Below the pieces are notes generated by a model. The model ran no database searches. It had not been told where the DNA came from and was given only the letters and a program-made list of their open reading frames with translations. The position numbers and the translations under genes were made by a program. From Macrosoma leucophasiata (lineage: Eukaryota > Arthropoda > Insecta > Lepidoptera > Hedylidae), in contig JAWQUS010000009.1 of assembly GCA_036365455.1 (NCBI GenBank), positions 4,928,001 to 4,992,000 on the forward strand: 64,000 nucleotides of DNA, read 5' to 3'. Each line of letters starts with the position of its first letter. Position 1 is the stretch's first letter. Positions 43,013 through 55,699 of this stretch are shown here, one piece after another.

Positions 43013-43659
43013 TAATATAAACTTTACTAAATCGATTTAGACCTTGCATAAAGTCAGGTAGGTAATGAGTTTCTCTGAAATTGTTGGTGCAAATATTATA
43101 TGTAACGAAACTGGTAATTTTGGTATTCGATCATTATTTATCATTATTCGATTGATTTGATCATCGTTGTGCTGTCAACAAATGAAGTTATTGGAAGGTG
43201 AGTTGTGCCAAACATTTGGCATTAATATTGTATTCATGTTCGAAACAGAATACAATTATTCTGAATGGTCGCCGGTCAATGGCTGTTGTACCTGCAAAAA
43301 GGTAAGAGAAATGTTGTCTCCAGATACACCTGTATAAATTTTGATGATATATTGTATGTAAATAGGGGTCGAAATATTTTTTTTCGACGCCCTAAGTAGT
43401 TATAGCATGCAGTGTATAAGTTTTGACACTAAAATTAATATTAATTTTGTTGGTTAAAATGTCTTTGTATGTTATCTGATACCTACTTGTAATATGTATT
43501 TTTAGCGTTTAATAAACAAAGGATTTCGTAGGGATATTTGGTGCTGGTGGTAGAACATGGAAGATATCGTGTATTAACGTATTGTTAAATATCGTTCATC
43601 GCTTTCGTAACCTACTTGTCACATAAACAAAACATCTTAGTTCCCAGGAGCGAAATCGT
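43013..43659. other. No identified gene
   Basis: A donor-like GGAAG|GTGAGTTG at 43196 follows ATGAAGTTATTGGAAG; a first coding exon is conceivable but unsupported. Confidence 0.25.
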
Positions 43660-43985
43660 TTTTTTTGTGTAATGGAAGTGGCAAACAAGCGTGCAGTTCA
43701 CATTGATGTTAAGTGATGACTGCAGCCTATAGACACGTTACCACTCCTGAGGCCTAAGGTTTTATGCGTTCGTGACCTGACCGGAACATGATAGTGGTGA
43801 ACACTACCAATTAACGGCAAGTAAATTAGGTAATGCGGTGGTGCCGACGATCGCGGGCTCGGTCACTGGAGCTCTACCACCAGTAAATCTATTCAGATCT
43901 TTAGATGTCATGTATAGATGTTTATAGGCTACAGTATTACTTACCATCAATGTGAACTGTATGCTTGTTTACCACTTTATGACAT
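43660..43985. mobile_element. Second head-to-head pair of family A copies
   Basis: 43660-43880 is a minus copy (AACAAGCGTGCAGTTCACAT ... GGAGCTCTACCACCAGT); 43895-43985 is a plus 3' fragment (ATGTTTATAGGCTACAGTAT ... GCTTGTTTACCAC). Confidence 0.7.
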
Positions 43986-44708
43986 AATAAAAAATAAGCA
44001 GATTATATTACTTATTTTTGCCAATGAAATACAAATTTGAACTAATAGATACCTACTTCAAGAGATCTCATCACACAATGGTGTCTTTAGTCACGGTAAT
44101 GTTTACTTTTGTCTTCTTTTTTATACAACAAGACACACAGTTTGTGACTAATTTTCATATAGGTTTGTTCCGTGATCAGTAGACAGGTTTAATATCTCCG
44201 TGATGCTGTGTAGTTTTATATCTTATATTTTTTGTTTTCGTTTTTTAAGATACCTACCGGTGTTATAAAAATAATGATCATTAGATGCTTGGCTTGTAAC
44301 AGATGAAGAGGAGCAATCATTTCGTTCGTTAGACCTCGAGTTGAACAACAAAGATTATTTTATTTTCGTTATGATCTGAAATGTCAAGAGGCGAAGGAAA
44401 ATATATAACTATTTTATATACTCAACAGATTTTTGTACATGTTTGTGAAAGAATTCTGTGGTTTTTAGATGTTGGTTTGCCTCTAATTACTTAGGGTAGG
44501 TGTCTATCATGTTACATGTGATTCTATTACAAAAAACAAACCGCCATTCGTAATGACGAAAGCTTTATTTAACATTTTTGTCGGAGATTCTACAATATTT
44601 CGCTAATAGTTTTTTCTTAAACGGGATCTGAAAGAGATACTTTGATAAGTGTTTTATAAAAAAACGATTAATTTGTTGGAGCACAAATAATAGCTAATAA
44701 TGTTTACA
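43986..44708. other. No identified feature
   Basis: AT-rich unique-looking sequence. Confidence 0.3.
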
Positions 44709-44925
44709 CGGCCCGATTAGTCCAGCGATGTGAGATGACCGTTTGATTCGAAGGGTCGCGGGTTCGATCCCCGCACCGGGACAAATATTTGTATGGCCTA
44801 CAGATATTTGTTTCGGGTCTGGATGTTTGTGTATGTGTTGTATGTGTACAACGGCACCCACGACGCAGGTTTATACCTATTGTGTGGCTGTGAGTGTAAG
44901 CGTATTTTATTTTATTTATTTACAC
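44709..44925 (+). mobile_element. SINE C, best copy
   Basis: The tRNA-derived head CGGCCCGATTAGTCCAGCGA ... GGTTCGATCCCCGCACCGGG carries a weak box A and a perfect box B. The body ACAAATATTTGTATGGCCTA, GTATGTGTTGTATGTGTACA ends in TTTTATTTTATTTATTT. Confidence 0.85.
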
Positions 44926-45660
44926 GTGCCAAGACGTCTTTCTGGATCTATATTTCTTTTCCCGTAATTTTTGATAGGATAGTATCATGTCGGTGTTGCG
45001 TAAGATATCCTGATAACTCGGAGTTGACGGATATCTCTGCGAGATTTTTTTGTGAGGTGCGGATTTGAATCAGACAGACAGTAACGATTATTATACACGC
45101 GCGTAGGACTGTTTTATCAGTTACTACGCAAACATTTGAGTATGGATGATAATTTAGTGGCGACATTATCAGTTATCTTCGTACACAATTGAGCCTCTCC
45201 ATGCATTACACATTACAAGATACCTTTTGTTTTTAAATGTAGATACTAGTCGCGTCCAAAAATATTCACTTTCCGTAGGTAGGTACTTGTATATTATCTT
45301 CCACTCTATTGCTATTGAAATAGTATTTGATATATAAATTGGATGGGTATTATTCTAGAATAAGCTTCACAATTTGTCACTTGTGAAACGCGATAACGTT
45401 AAATATTAATGTGTATTTGAAATAAATTATTCATACGATAACCGCTCCTGCATACATATGTACGAGAGGCAGCTAAATCTCCGTTTGAACGCAGGTAAAT
45501 AGCATTATCTATGGTATTATATTCCATCTATTTTTCTGATTCTTCGGAGTCCTGTGTCCACATAAGGGAAAATACGAAGCGAAGCGTATAAATAATTGAT
45601 TGATCAGTCCCTTGGTAACAAAGTAAGTTCATTTTATGTGTACATAATTGTATACATAAA
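44926..45660. other. No identified feature
   Basis: AT-rich. Nothing recognised. Confidence 0.3.
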
Positions 45661-45728
45661 ATGCATATTTTACCCAAATTATATATATATATAATATATT
45701 ATATATATATATATATATGTGTGTGCGT
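45661..45728. repeat. (TA)n/(GT)n microsatellite
   Basis: ATATATAT runs from about 45680 to 45718, then GTGTGTGCG; it abuts the RTE tail. Confidence 0.8.
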
Positions 45729-45819
45729 ATCTTCACGCCAGGTCCCTAACGGGGTCGGCAGAGAGTGTAGAACGCCAGATATCCCGGTTCTGACAAACCT
45801 CGTGCCTCGTCTACTTTCA
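45729..45819 (-). mobile_element. RTE 3' end, 91-bp truncated copy
   Basis: Matches the last about 90 bp of the element at 34535-35890 (CTTCACGCCAGGTCCCTAAC ... GTGCCTCGTCTACTTTCA). Confidence 0.85.
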
Positions 45820-45906
45820 AAAAAATATATTTGCAACATAATGTATTAATTCCACATTATCTTTCTTTCATTGCTTATCGCGTATTTAGGTAATTTAAAC
45901 ACATTA

Positions 45907-46128
45907 ATATACTTGCCGCTAAATGGTAGTGTTCAGCACTATCGTGTTCCGGTCAGGTGGTAATGTACGGCCCTGTAATTTCAGACACAGAGGCATATCA
46001 CCTAATGCCTCAGGAGTGGCAGCGCATCTGCATTTTGACCTCTGGTCATTGTGTGGGTGTCTATAGGCTGCAGTCATCACTTAACATCAATGTGAACTGC
46101 ATGCTTGTTTGCCACTTTTATTACATAA
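45907..46128 (+). mobile_element. Family A copy with A-tail
   Basis: Starts inside the unit at ATACTTGCCGCTAAATGGTA and ends CACTTTTATTACATAAAAAA; the 5' 60 bp are missing. Confidence 0.75.
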
Positions 46129-46429
46129 AAAAAAAAAAAAACATACGTAATAAAGGAAACTACGCAAGAAAAAAATACGTACCCATAGAAATGATTTCCG
46201 AGAGGCGTAACTATCTACGTAGATCAACATTGTTGCGCCCGGGGTTTTCTACCCGGGTATATGAATTTTTTAGTACTCGGGTATTATTTCACTGCCAGAT
46301 CCGTACCCGGGCACCCACTTTGATTAGAGAATTCATCAAAATCCTCGGCAAATTACTACAAAGTAACGTCCTAAAATAATACTTAATAGCCAATGTGCAC
46401 AAACAATAAAAATTAATCTAAGAAAAAAA

Positions 46430-47037
46430 AACCGGTCAAGTGCGTGTCGGGCCACGCGCAGTGTTTTACGTAAATACAGAGTAAGAGATATAATGAAAAA
46501 AATAAATAAATATTTTCTATGGAGTTATTCGAAATTTTCGAGTAAAATACATTTGGTCGACTATAACTCGCAAACTTGCAGGGCCAACTTAGGTGTAATA
46601 GTTTTCCTTTTAATTACGTTATATTTAGCTACTATCGCCGTAACGTTTGAATTGCTAACAACAGGCGTTTAGTCTGTAGGGGAGGGACACTTGTGTCTAA
46701 CAAAAATTTGCACTTCAAAGCTTAATAAGTCACGAACAGTTAACAAAATTAAAAAAATGATTTAATGTTAGCACACCCATAATATTTTTAAAAGACCTAT
46801 CTAACTATACCTAACACTAAAAATATTCACGCGTTACTAGTAGGGGAGGTTACCCTAAAAAAATATTTTTTCACATTTTTAATCTACCAATTTGGCATGA
46901 TTAAGGTGTACACTTGTACCAAATTTCAAGTCTCTAGTACTAACAGTTTTTGCGCTAAACCGCGGATGGACAGACAGACATACAGACGGACATGGCGAAA
47001 CTATAAGAGTTCCTTGTTTACTACGGAACCCTAAAAA
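46430..47037 (+). repeat. Family D repeat inside the hAT-like element
   Basis: AAACCGGTCAAGTGCGTGTC GGGCCACGCGC start, GACAGACAGACATACAGACG near the end, TACGGAACCCTAAAAA close. Opposite orientation to 26819-27460. Confidence 0.7.
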
Positions 47038-47167
47038 GCGTAGTTTTTTAGAAAAATGCAGTAACTTTGAGGTTAGATTTGGTTATGTATATTACGTACT
47101 TGTTTGCGTCGCTGTTTTGTTTTTGTTTCGTTTGATTAGAAAGTTATATTTTACATAGTTAAGTATT

Positions 47168-47520
47168 GACGTAACGTAACTTCACGTCTGTAATCCCTGA
47201 AGGGGTAGGCAGAGGTAAATGCATGCATTCAAGCATACATGCAAACACCCACGACTCGCCATGTAACAGGTGGCGAGTCGTGGGGCACATTACCAAACTC
47301 CGAGGTACTGAGAAATTGGAAAAATCCCAATAGAACCAGAGATAAAGGATTTTAAACGGTATGTATGTATCTTCACGCCAGGTCCCTAACGGGGTAGGCA
47401 GAGAGTGTAGAGCGCCAGACATTTTAAACGGTTATCTCCGATAGTCCCCGACCAAGGAATCGAACCCAGGACCCCCAGCGTAGTAGTGGCCTGCTACCAC
47501 TACGCTACTGAGGCAGTTGA
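47168..47520 (-). mobile_element. SINE B copy interrupted by an RTE tail
   Basis: Inverted SINE B from GTAACTTCACGTCTGTAATC to a head with GGAATCGAACCCAGGACC (box B) and GCTACTGAGGC. A palindromic CGACTCGCCATG...GGCGAGTCG variant is present. Confidence 0.8.
47360..47420 (-). mobile_element. 61-bp RTE 3' end insertion
   Basis: TATGTATGTATCTTCACGCC AGGTCCCTAACGGGGTAGGC ... GCGCCAGAC, flanked by ATTTTAAACGG at 47349-47359 and 47421-47431. Confidence 0.9.
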
Positions 47521-47686
47521 AATACATACTCTTTCATAATATAAAACATAATTTTAATAAATTCGTATCTTTTTCTGTAAAAATTGTAAATACCCGGGTA
47601 CCCGGGTATATCCGGGTATATGAATAAATAATACCCGATACCCGGGTATTAAAAAATGTCGGGTATGCGAAAACCCTAGTTGCGCC

Positions 47687-48894
47687 TTTCAGATTTCTTC
47701 GGCTATTGAAAGCTAATAAATCTTATGTTAGGTAAAATAGATATCGTGCAGAATGTTATTATAAGATTCCATGCAACATTGCAAAACTTACGGTAAGAGG
47801 GACCAGGGAATGTGTACATACTACATTAAAGCATATTTTGCAAAAAGGATCTCTGTAAGCTGGATAATTATTTATTTCGATGAGATATGCATATTGTATG
47901 GATTGCCTTTGATAAGTATCCTGTTAGAGTATGGATACAAACGAATATTTCAAGGCTTGAGCTGTTTTACATCCAGCTGTAATTAATTCTGAAAAATCAT
48001 AATTATCTTTATCTTGTCTGGGTAGCGCTAAAACGCCTTTTTGCGGCATATGCAATTAGTAATACGGCCATCTCTCGAGTTCCGTCAGTGTAACCTCTAC
48101 CTATCTACTACCAGGAATTCTACGGTCTAATTAGAAGGTAGATATTCATTGTCGCGGTAAAAAATTCATTGGCGACTTCGACGAAGTTTTTGCCCACTTT
48201 CCGATAACTCTATCTAAATATTTTCTCCAAATATAACATGGAGTTCAACATAACTGGTAAATTGTGGGTAACCCACAATCAATCTGAGGTAAAGGCTTTT
48301 TTTTTTAATTATGAAACTCTATTCAATAACCGATATGTAGGACAGGTTGGTTAGTCGAGTCCACGCCTCTAATTTATAATTCAACACATGTTGGAACTAG
48401 ACCGCGCCGGTATCACGGATATAACCCCCAGCGGGCATATTATCATGTGGCCGAGCCTAGCGATGCTCCCCGTACGCTTGTCGCTTTCATACTACTTTTA
48501 ACTCCAAATGGACATTGTTGCTTCGTTTTAATCCCAAGTAGTTAGACAAATTTAAATTAAGTTTATGGTGCCGCGTTTTCCGTGTCTGAGAATAAGTGAT
48601 GTGGAGTTAATCCATAATCCAGCAAGTACAATATAGAACGTCTCTTTCGCACAAAATTTTCGTTATCAGACATGAAGTTCTCTACAGCTAAAAGTATTCA
48701 ACTTTTGTCAGTAATATATAAATGACTACAATGTTACCATGTCAGTTCCTATGTTGTACCCGTGTTGTGCCGGGTCGAGGTGCTAGCTGCTAGTACAATA
48801 AGGCCATTACGTACCGAAAACTTGAATGGGAGTTGAGGTCACATGTACATGCTTTATCTATCCCCTCGACAATAAAAGTTCTAGTCACGGAACC
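47687..48894. other. No identified gene
   Basis: Nothing recognised apart from a short palindrome AATTGTGGGTAACCCACAAT at 48252-48271. Confidence 0.35.
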
Positions 48895-49080
48895 CGAGGC
48901 TCTGATCTATTTGTCCCCAAATGGTAGTGTTTATCATCTGCATTATCGTGTTGGAGTGAGGTAGTACAGTTCGTGTAAAGCATGCCTCTAAGTCACTGTG
49001 AAGATGGTGATTTGATGGTGTAGAAGGGATACACCAGGGAGCAAATGTGGCAGCAGTTCGCTTTTGTCTGGCCAACATTG
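48895..49080 (+). repeat. Family A, strongly diverged
   Basis: AAATGGTAGTGTTTATCATC ... ATCGTGTTGGAGTGAGGTAG and a CATGCCTCTAAGTC block keep the order of family A. Confidence 0.35.
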
Positions 49081-51403
49081 AAATCGCTCTCTATCTAGTC
49101 TTTGTCGTTGTCGCTAGCTAAAAGACTGGCGCAAAGTGTACGTTTAGTTTAGGCAACTTCACACAGTGGCATTTAATGGACAAAAGTGGCACACTAGTGG
49201 CAGTGAATATGCATTTAAATCCTTTAAAGTTTTAGGTATTATTAAGATGTTGATGAGATGAAATACACATTCTGAAACTTCGATTCGAAGCTTCAGCTAC
49301 CATGTACTCGTATGAAACATTATATCTTCACAAAAAGAGAACAATGCTTTGTTTTCTTTTTTATATGCCGATATCCGAAGCATTAAAATTACCAGGACGT
49401 CAAGAAATCAATAATACTAAATCTCTTTCGAAACTCTTGTATTACGCTGCCAAAAAAGTTGGCCGCCGTACGTCGATTTGTCTGAAGTTGTTATTCATAC
49501 AGTTATGCCCGATTGTATAATATCTTATATCTTGGAGTGAGAGTACAAAATCAGAGAGGCTTATTTATTCACATTTGAAAACATTCTTGGTATCATCTTC
49601 ACTCCAAGAATACTTAATTGCTTCTATGTTCAAAATTGTGCTCGATGAGATTAATGAAGGATAGAAGAATTGTTGCCCAGGAGACGAGGGGATAGGGCAG
49701 GAAGGGATGAGGGGATATGTTTTGAACACTATGGTAGAGACGTTGCTGATGCTAGCACTTTTTCATACGAAGAAGTTCTTTGTCACAAACACAAAGTAGG
49801 TCAGAGCTCACTCCTTCCACTTATGTGCGGAATAAACCTATCGCCTCGAGATCTTAGCATTAATGCATTTATATTATTATCACCTTTGGAACAATACGTT
49901 ATGAGGAGTATAGTAAAGTAGGTAGGTACCTATTTACTATTGCCGCAACAATAGGAACGCTATTTGCCATATCTTTGTCTGTCTTACTGCGATTTGATGA
50001 CTGAATAAATAAATATATTATATTTGACTGATCACAGCTTCACAAAATGTATAGGTGAGTTACGGTAGCTATTTCAGCGTTTCAACAATATTTTTCATTC
50101 GTTACGTAAGTCTTATCCAGTCACGTTGATCCAAACGTGCAGTTTTGAACAGAGGCGAAAAAAACAACAAGTCACAAACAAAATGTAAAACAGCGTATCT
50201 TTGTCGTGCATGACACAAACAGAGGTGTCTGCTGATAATACATAATTCATACACTATTTACCTACCTCTATGCTACTTACACGTGTGTTTTTTGGTAAAT
50301 AGAACATGGGCTTAGTTCCAAGGACTACTTTGAATGTATCTGAAAGTCAAACAGTCCTTATAAAGTTGTAAATTCTTGCAAATTTATAACTTCTAGTGTT
50401 TTCAAGTGTTTGTTGGCAGTCATAACATGATTTACAATTCATTTTCGACTGAAGTATAATTTAAAAACACCAAACAGTGCGCATTATTATATTAAAAGTA
50501 AGCAATGCTTATAAGGCACATTAAAACGGGTTGAGATACTTAGACCTCTTATATACTGCTTTTCTAATATTTGATCTTTATACTTATTTGTTGATGTACA
50601 ATAAAGCATATTATTAAAATTCTTTAAATAAATTCAGAAAAATTGTCCTATATTTCATTGTACTTGAACTATCTGCGTAAACGTAAGATCGTTCTCTACA
50701 AAACAAAAAGCTTCACGGATAGAGTCACCAACTGATGAATCCCCCAACCGATGACAAGAGCGAAGTTTGGCGCCCCTAATCGCTTATATCTTATATGTTT
50801 TTATGCTTCCCAATTACATAATTTTATAGCCCTCATTCTAATATACTCGTTCTCCAGCCACGGGGTCTCAGATCCTAAGTTTGATGCTCGGGTTAGGGAT
50901 TATGTGTCGTTGGGTTTAATTGTTGGGTCAATTGTTGTTTTTCAATTGTAGGGATGTGGTACACTCCCAGAGTCTGAAAATGAGCTCGATGAATTCCAAT
51001 TGATACGCCTATTGCCATTTCCTCTTCGGAGAACAACAGCCGTGTTTTTTCACTAAAAATAATGTATGAACTAAATTAGACATACACGTGTAAGATTCCG
51101 CCAAATGCGTAAATGTTATGTTTCGCACACCTAATTCTCAGGCAGTTTATTATCCTTCGCCAGATGTTTCGCTGCGTCTTTGAACAAACTGTAGGATGTA
51201 CTGCATCCGTGACGTCATCAATTCTGACGACAGCGGCCAAAGCACACAAAGACTTGACTAAATTTGAACCCGGTATTGACTTACGCAATCGCCTAATTGC
51301 TGCGAGCAAGGCGTAAGCTTCACCCCGACCGGCCAGTTGGGTTGTTACATTTCGTTTGCTGCACATTTAAACTGACTGTTGATTAATTTGTCATTAGGTT
51401 TTT
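49081..51403. other. No identified gene
   Basis: About 2.3 kb without recognisable repeat or coding signal. A GTGAGT site at 50053 (ATGTATAG|GTGAGT) has no exon support. Confidence 0.3.
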
Positions 51404-51960
51404 TAATTCGTCCCTCAAAAAGAAAAAGAATCGAACGGTTATTTATAGGATTGTTCCTCTGTCCGTCTGTCTATCACACCAAACTTGTTTGAAACCCGCT
51501 GGGCCAATTGGGTGGAAATACACAAATAAATAACATAAATACGTAAATCAATGACCCCAACGTGAACGTGTCACGTAAATATCAAGGAACTTCTTAACTA
51601 AGGGTTAGAAAATTTAAAAGGTCTGCGAAATGTTCATAAATATATTATGATTTACCGATTTTATGTGTGTGTGATGTCAAATAAGATAGTATTGTGTGGA
51701 TCTCACATTATTTTTAAATCAGAAATTTAATATACAAAAAATACTTTGTTTTGAAGTTATTTAAGAACATAGGCGAAAAATTACCATAGGTTTCCTTACC
51801 CTTCTATCGCCTGAAGCCAAAACAAATACCTACGTAAAATAGTTAACTAAAGACCTATAAGAAATAGGTCAGTGGAAAATCTATAGGAAATCTGTGGAGT
51901 ATATATATGATAATATAGGTAGGGACATATGAATATATACGATTATGAATTTGGAAAGTT
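51404..51960 (-). repeat. Family D, diverged
   Basis: CTCTGTCCGTCTGTCTATCA CACCAAACTTG and GGCCAATTGGGTGGAAAT parallel 26880-26950; the GAACCC ends are decayed. Confidence 0.45.
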
Positions 51961-52329
51961 CATAACCCATATTTTCGTCGTCATCGAATGAACGTAGTCG
52001 CCAGAAAAGCAAAGAAATTGTTTGTTATATATGTATACGTTCCACATAAGATAGGCCCCGTGTTTTATCGGAGTTACCTTATTGATTTTCCCTCGTCAAA
52101 GCTTTCCCGGGTGAATCTCAATATAGAACTGTGGATTTGGAGTTGGTCAGCTTACTAAATATATTCACGATGTGGTAGAATTGTCACCACGAGTCATGTA
52201 ATTCTTAAATACGGCGTAGGGGTGGCGAGAAACGTCGATATTAAAATATATTTCATGTATTAATATTGAAGAATGTCGTGGGGCGCTCTTTTGGTGGAGC
52301 TGTGATGCAGTGACGTACGTGGTGCCACT
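51961..52329. other. No identified feature
   Basis: Nothing recognised. Confidence 0.3.
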
Positions 52330-52630
52330 GCACCTGCGAACCACCACGACCGTAATGTGCGGGCGTTAAGATGTACGGGCGGACCTATTGTCCGTCCGGC
52401 GCCGGATGCCCGCTCGTAGTGTTGACACCGATGGCAGTATACGCCGGTCTGGATCTGCGCCGCCAGTGAGAGGGGTGGAGGTGCGGGGAAGGGGTGTTTC
52501 AGTAAAGAAACAATCGGTTACATGTGATATGACCGAAAAGCAGGCCAGCCAAGCCTTGGTAACCCTACCCCGACGACCTAATTCTATCGTAGAATCACTG
52601 GGGTCTTCCAGTCTTCCAGTCTTCCAGGTT
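52330..52630 (+). pseudogene. GC-rich ORF segment, possibly a LINE ORF1 remnant
   Basis: A GC-rich block stands out from its AT-rich surroundings. The frame from about 52388 reads RSVDTDGSIRRSGSAPPVRG, then VEVRGRGVSVKKQSV and EKQASQALVTLPRRPNSI. The Ser/Arg/Pro-rich composition is like the disordered N-terminus of LINE ORF1 (Gag-like) proteins; a host exon is the alternative. No Cys-His knuckles follow. Short direct repeats TCTTCCAG x3 (52606-52628) and TTCACTTG x4 (52648-52678) lie at its 3' side. Confidence 0.25.
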
Positions 52631-52739
52631 CACTTTTTCTTCTTGTTACTTCACTTGTTTTCACTTGTTTTCACTTGCTGGAGACCATGTCATACTTTCG
52701 AATTCGCCCTGAGCCCTATTATTCGAACAATACCGTAAA

Positions 52740-54569
52740 GAGAGCCTCATTTTTTGGTCGTATTTTGCCCGAATTTGTGCTTATTTTTTGCTATGGCTGA
52801 CCTGGTTTTCTTTCTTTATTTTTAAAATTCTTATAGTTACATACATGTGTTATACATATTTACAACCGTTACAGTTTCCTCTATTATTGTACATAAGTTT
52901 TATTAATATTCATAAAAAGACTAAAAAGTTATTCGTAAGTAAATATAAAAAATGTAACAATTTTCCGCGTATTTCTTTAAACATTTCTTAATAACTTTTA
53001 AATGCCATGATCAATTATTATAAAAAGTACATAAAAACAAAGAACAAATATTACTCTATCAGAAAACAATACACAAATAAATGTACATTTAAAAAGGGAA
53101 CCTAAAACATACGTAAAAATAAGAAAATGATAAAACATAAAATAATAAGAAAATTAAGTTTCCTGCCTATATCCTTTACATGATCGAGGTTTAATTATAT
53201 AAAATGACTTCCTATAATAAATTCTTACATGACTAACATTATTTAAAGTTGATATAAGGCAAAGAATTAAATCGTATCCAGAACTATCGTACGAGGAGAA
53301 TGTCTATACATAGCTATACATCTATACATGTTATTTACTTTCTACAAACGTTACGCGAAGACTACTTTGACGTACACTTGCACTTTTGGTCTTTGTCACA
53401 CAAACACATTCATTTATCACCTTTGTCCGTGGTCGTCGCCGACAAAGAATATCCTTTGTGTTTAATGTATTTTTTATTTCTCAACGGATACATCGACGTG
53501 ACAAACTTTTTGCAAATACGTTGATATAGCTACATGCGTAACCTATGTTCTATTTATCTAATGGCACCCATTATATCCTTAAGTATCCCAACACTTTACA
53601 CTAGTGATATTATCTTAATACCTGTATTTATATTATTATTTTTTTATGTCGTCGGTACGTGATGACTTCGGTATCCGGTATCCGGGAACTGGACTGTACT
53701 AGTGTAAAAATTCTCCTTCACTGGTGGGCGTCAGTCAATCGAAGGATGGCCGTCAAAATATTAGATAAGGGAGGTAGTAAATTAAATAATGCGATAGGTA
53801 TAGGCAGCAGTATCTCGCGATCTACGCGATAAATTATCGCTATTCCGCTTGCCAAACGTGGCGATTATGGCATACTCTCATCCAATGACGCACAACCCAG
53901 TTGTGGCCATCGTTAGGCAAGCCTTTTGTTCAGGACGCCTGTCGATTGAAATGATGATGATCTGTATTTTTCTCAAAATTAAGTAAATAACATAGTTAAT
54001 AGGGATACTAATTCATTCAGCTTCAATGATTTGTGTGTCTTGCTTACACAATGTGTACAATTAAAATAAACCAGGGATGAATGGGTTTTTCTACTATTCA
54101 TTGCGTGGAAAACATCGATGGTTCGTTTCAACGTCCAACCCTAGCCAATATTTTTTTTGCTAAGTTGAGAATCCATTGTCACCTTTGTCGCTTTGTATGG
54201 CGCATGCCGGTCGACGATCGTGTCGTGAGTCGCGCATACAATTTCAGTCATGTGCAAGTTGCTTGCGTCATGCGAAGCTGTTCTTATGCACCGTGCGTGA
54301 ACGCTACATAAAAGGTGCAGATAATTCTATAGAGGTCGTAGCTTATGTAATCTGCACAATCGCCAGAACTGAATAGACGCTCGGATCCTTTGTACAAGAT
54401 TTCCATGAAAAGCTTCCATATTCAAGAAGTTTGTGAAAATATTTTATAGAATAATATTGATACTTTGATACGAGTTGGCTAATATTTTTATCTCGAAAAA
54501 TAAGTTCCTGTGGAATGATTTGATGAGTTTCCTCAAGTTACGCGACAGCTAGTGTAACCGGTGTCTATT
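52740..54569. other. No identified gene
   Basis: AT-rich. A block at 53870-53960 (CAACCCAGTTGTGGCCATCG ... GATGATGATCTGTATT) may be a LINE 3' scrap. Confidence 0.3.
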
Positions 54570-54862
54570 TTTTTTTTTTTTTTATGTAACGGAAGTGGCA
54601 AACAAGCATGCAGTTCACATTGATGTTAAGTGATGACTGCAGCCTATAGACACCCACATGAAGACCAAGGCCAAAATGCAGATGCGTTACCACCCCTGAG
54701 GCCTAAGGTGTTATGCCTCTGTGCCGGAAATTACAGGGCCGTACATTTCCACCTGACCGGAACACGATAGTGCTGAACACTACCATTTAGCGGCAAGTAT
54801 ATTAGGTAATGCGGTGGTGACTACGCCCGCGAGCTCCGTCACTGGAGCTCTACCACCAGTAA
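54570..54862 (-). mobile_element. Family A, full-length copy
   Basis: T-run at 54570 (A-tail), AACAAGCATGCAGTTCACAT, and the 5' end GAGCTCCGTCACTGGAGCTC TACCACCAGT. Confidence 0.85.
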
Positions 54863-54892
54863 AAGTGTTATTGTTGTTGGTGTTGTTAATGT

Positions 54893-54976
54893 TTAAAAAA
54901 TGTTTGCATGTTCGATTGAATGTATGCATTTATCTCTGCCTATCCCTTTGGGGAAACAGCGTGAAGTTACGTACAT
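54893..54976 (+). mobile_element. SINE B 3' end
   Basis: TGTTTGCATGTTCGATTGAA ... CTATCCCTTTGGGG ... GTGAAGTTACG. Confidence 0.7.
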
Positions 54977-55433
54977 TTACCGTATTGAAAACTGATATAG
55001 AGTCCATACTAAATTTTGGCACAAGTCCCTGAACGAAAAGTTTCAATTCACAGTGGATTATTCGAATATGTGCGAGTACACCCGCATTGTATCATCGAGT
55101 ATTTGAATGTTCCCTTGATATTTGCCTTCGAAAATAACTTGCACGACACAGGCCGTTGGCCGCACAGAAATAGACGTTTTATTTTTAATATCAATAAAGT
55201 TTTATTTGCGGTTATACCATTTAGTAATTTATTAACGGATAGAGGAATATTGGCTACTCAAATGGCTGCCCCCTAAGGCCTTAACGTCTCCAATGCTGGA
55301 CGTGTTCTTATTATCAACTAACGAGAAACAAGATAGGAGGAGGTTATCAACTCGACATGTTTATTTTTTTCTTCATGTATGACCATTTTTTTTTCTGTGT
55401 GATCCGTTTCTATAGTATTTCGCGTTAACACAT
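54977..55433. other. No identified gene
   Basis: An 86-codon plus frame at 55016 has no motif. Confidence 0.3.
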
Positions 55434-55690
55434 GGAGCTCACTCCACCACGCTGCTCCATTGCGGATTGGTTGAAATACGCAACCCTCTGTCGGATGTTT
55501 TCAAACCTCCGACAAGGCTTAACGACTGCTATCTATCGATAGCAACCGGGACGGAAACGCGCATTTTATTTTGTTACTACCGCTCACCCATCACACACCC
55601 GACCACGCCCGTATCGCTTAACCGAGTAGGTCACTTACGATCTACACCTGCCGCGGGGCCATGCGCGCTTCTTCCCATGCTTACTCACTT
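55434..55690 (-). repeat. Lepidopteran SINE-like repeat
   Basis: CCACCACGCTGCTCCATTGC GGATTGGTTG at one end and GCTATCTATCGATAGCAACC GGGACGGAAACG inside are sequences I associate with an interspersed lepidopteran repeat. Only one copy is in the window, so its ends cannot be set. Confidence 0.4.
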
Positions 55691-55699
55691 TACTACTCT

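Larger units (their letters stand above)
46240..47679. mobile_element. hAT-like element with CCCGGGTA subterminal repeats
   Basis: Inverted ends CGGGGTTTTCTACCCGGG / TCGGGTATGCGAAAACCCTAG are flanked by TTGCGCC on both sides (46233-46239, 47680-47686; an eighth base differs). Both subterminal regions repeat ACCCGGGTA and ATACCCG. No transposase is present. The interior has been filled by a family D repeat and a SINE B. Confidence 0.7.

Noticed and set aside
44709..44781. True tRNA gene
   Set aside because: The tRNA-like head is continuous with a SINE body present at 4.4 kb; the fold is incomplete, so it is a SINE promoter region.
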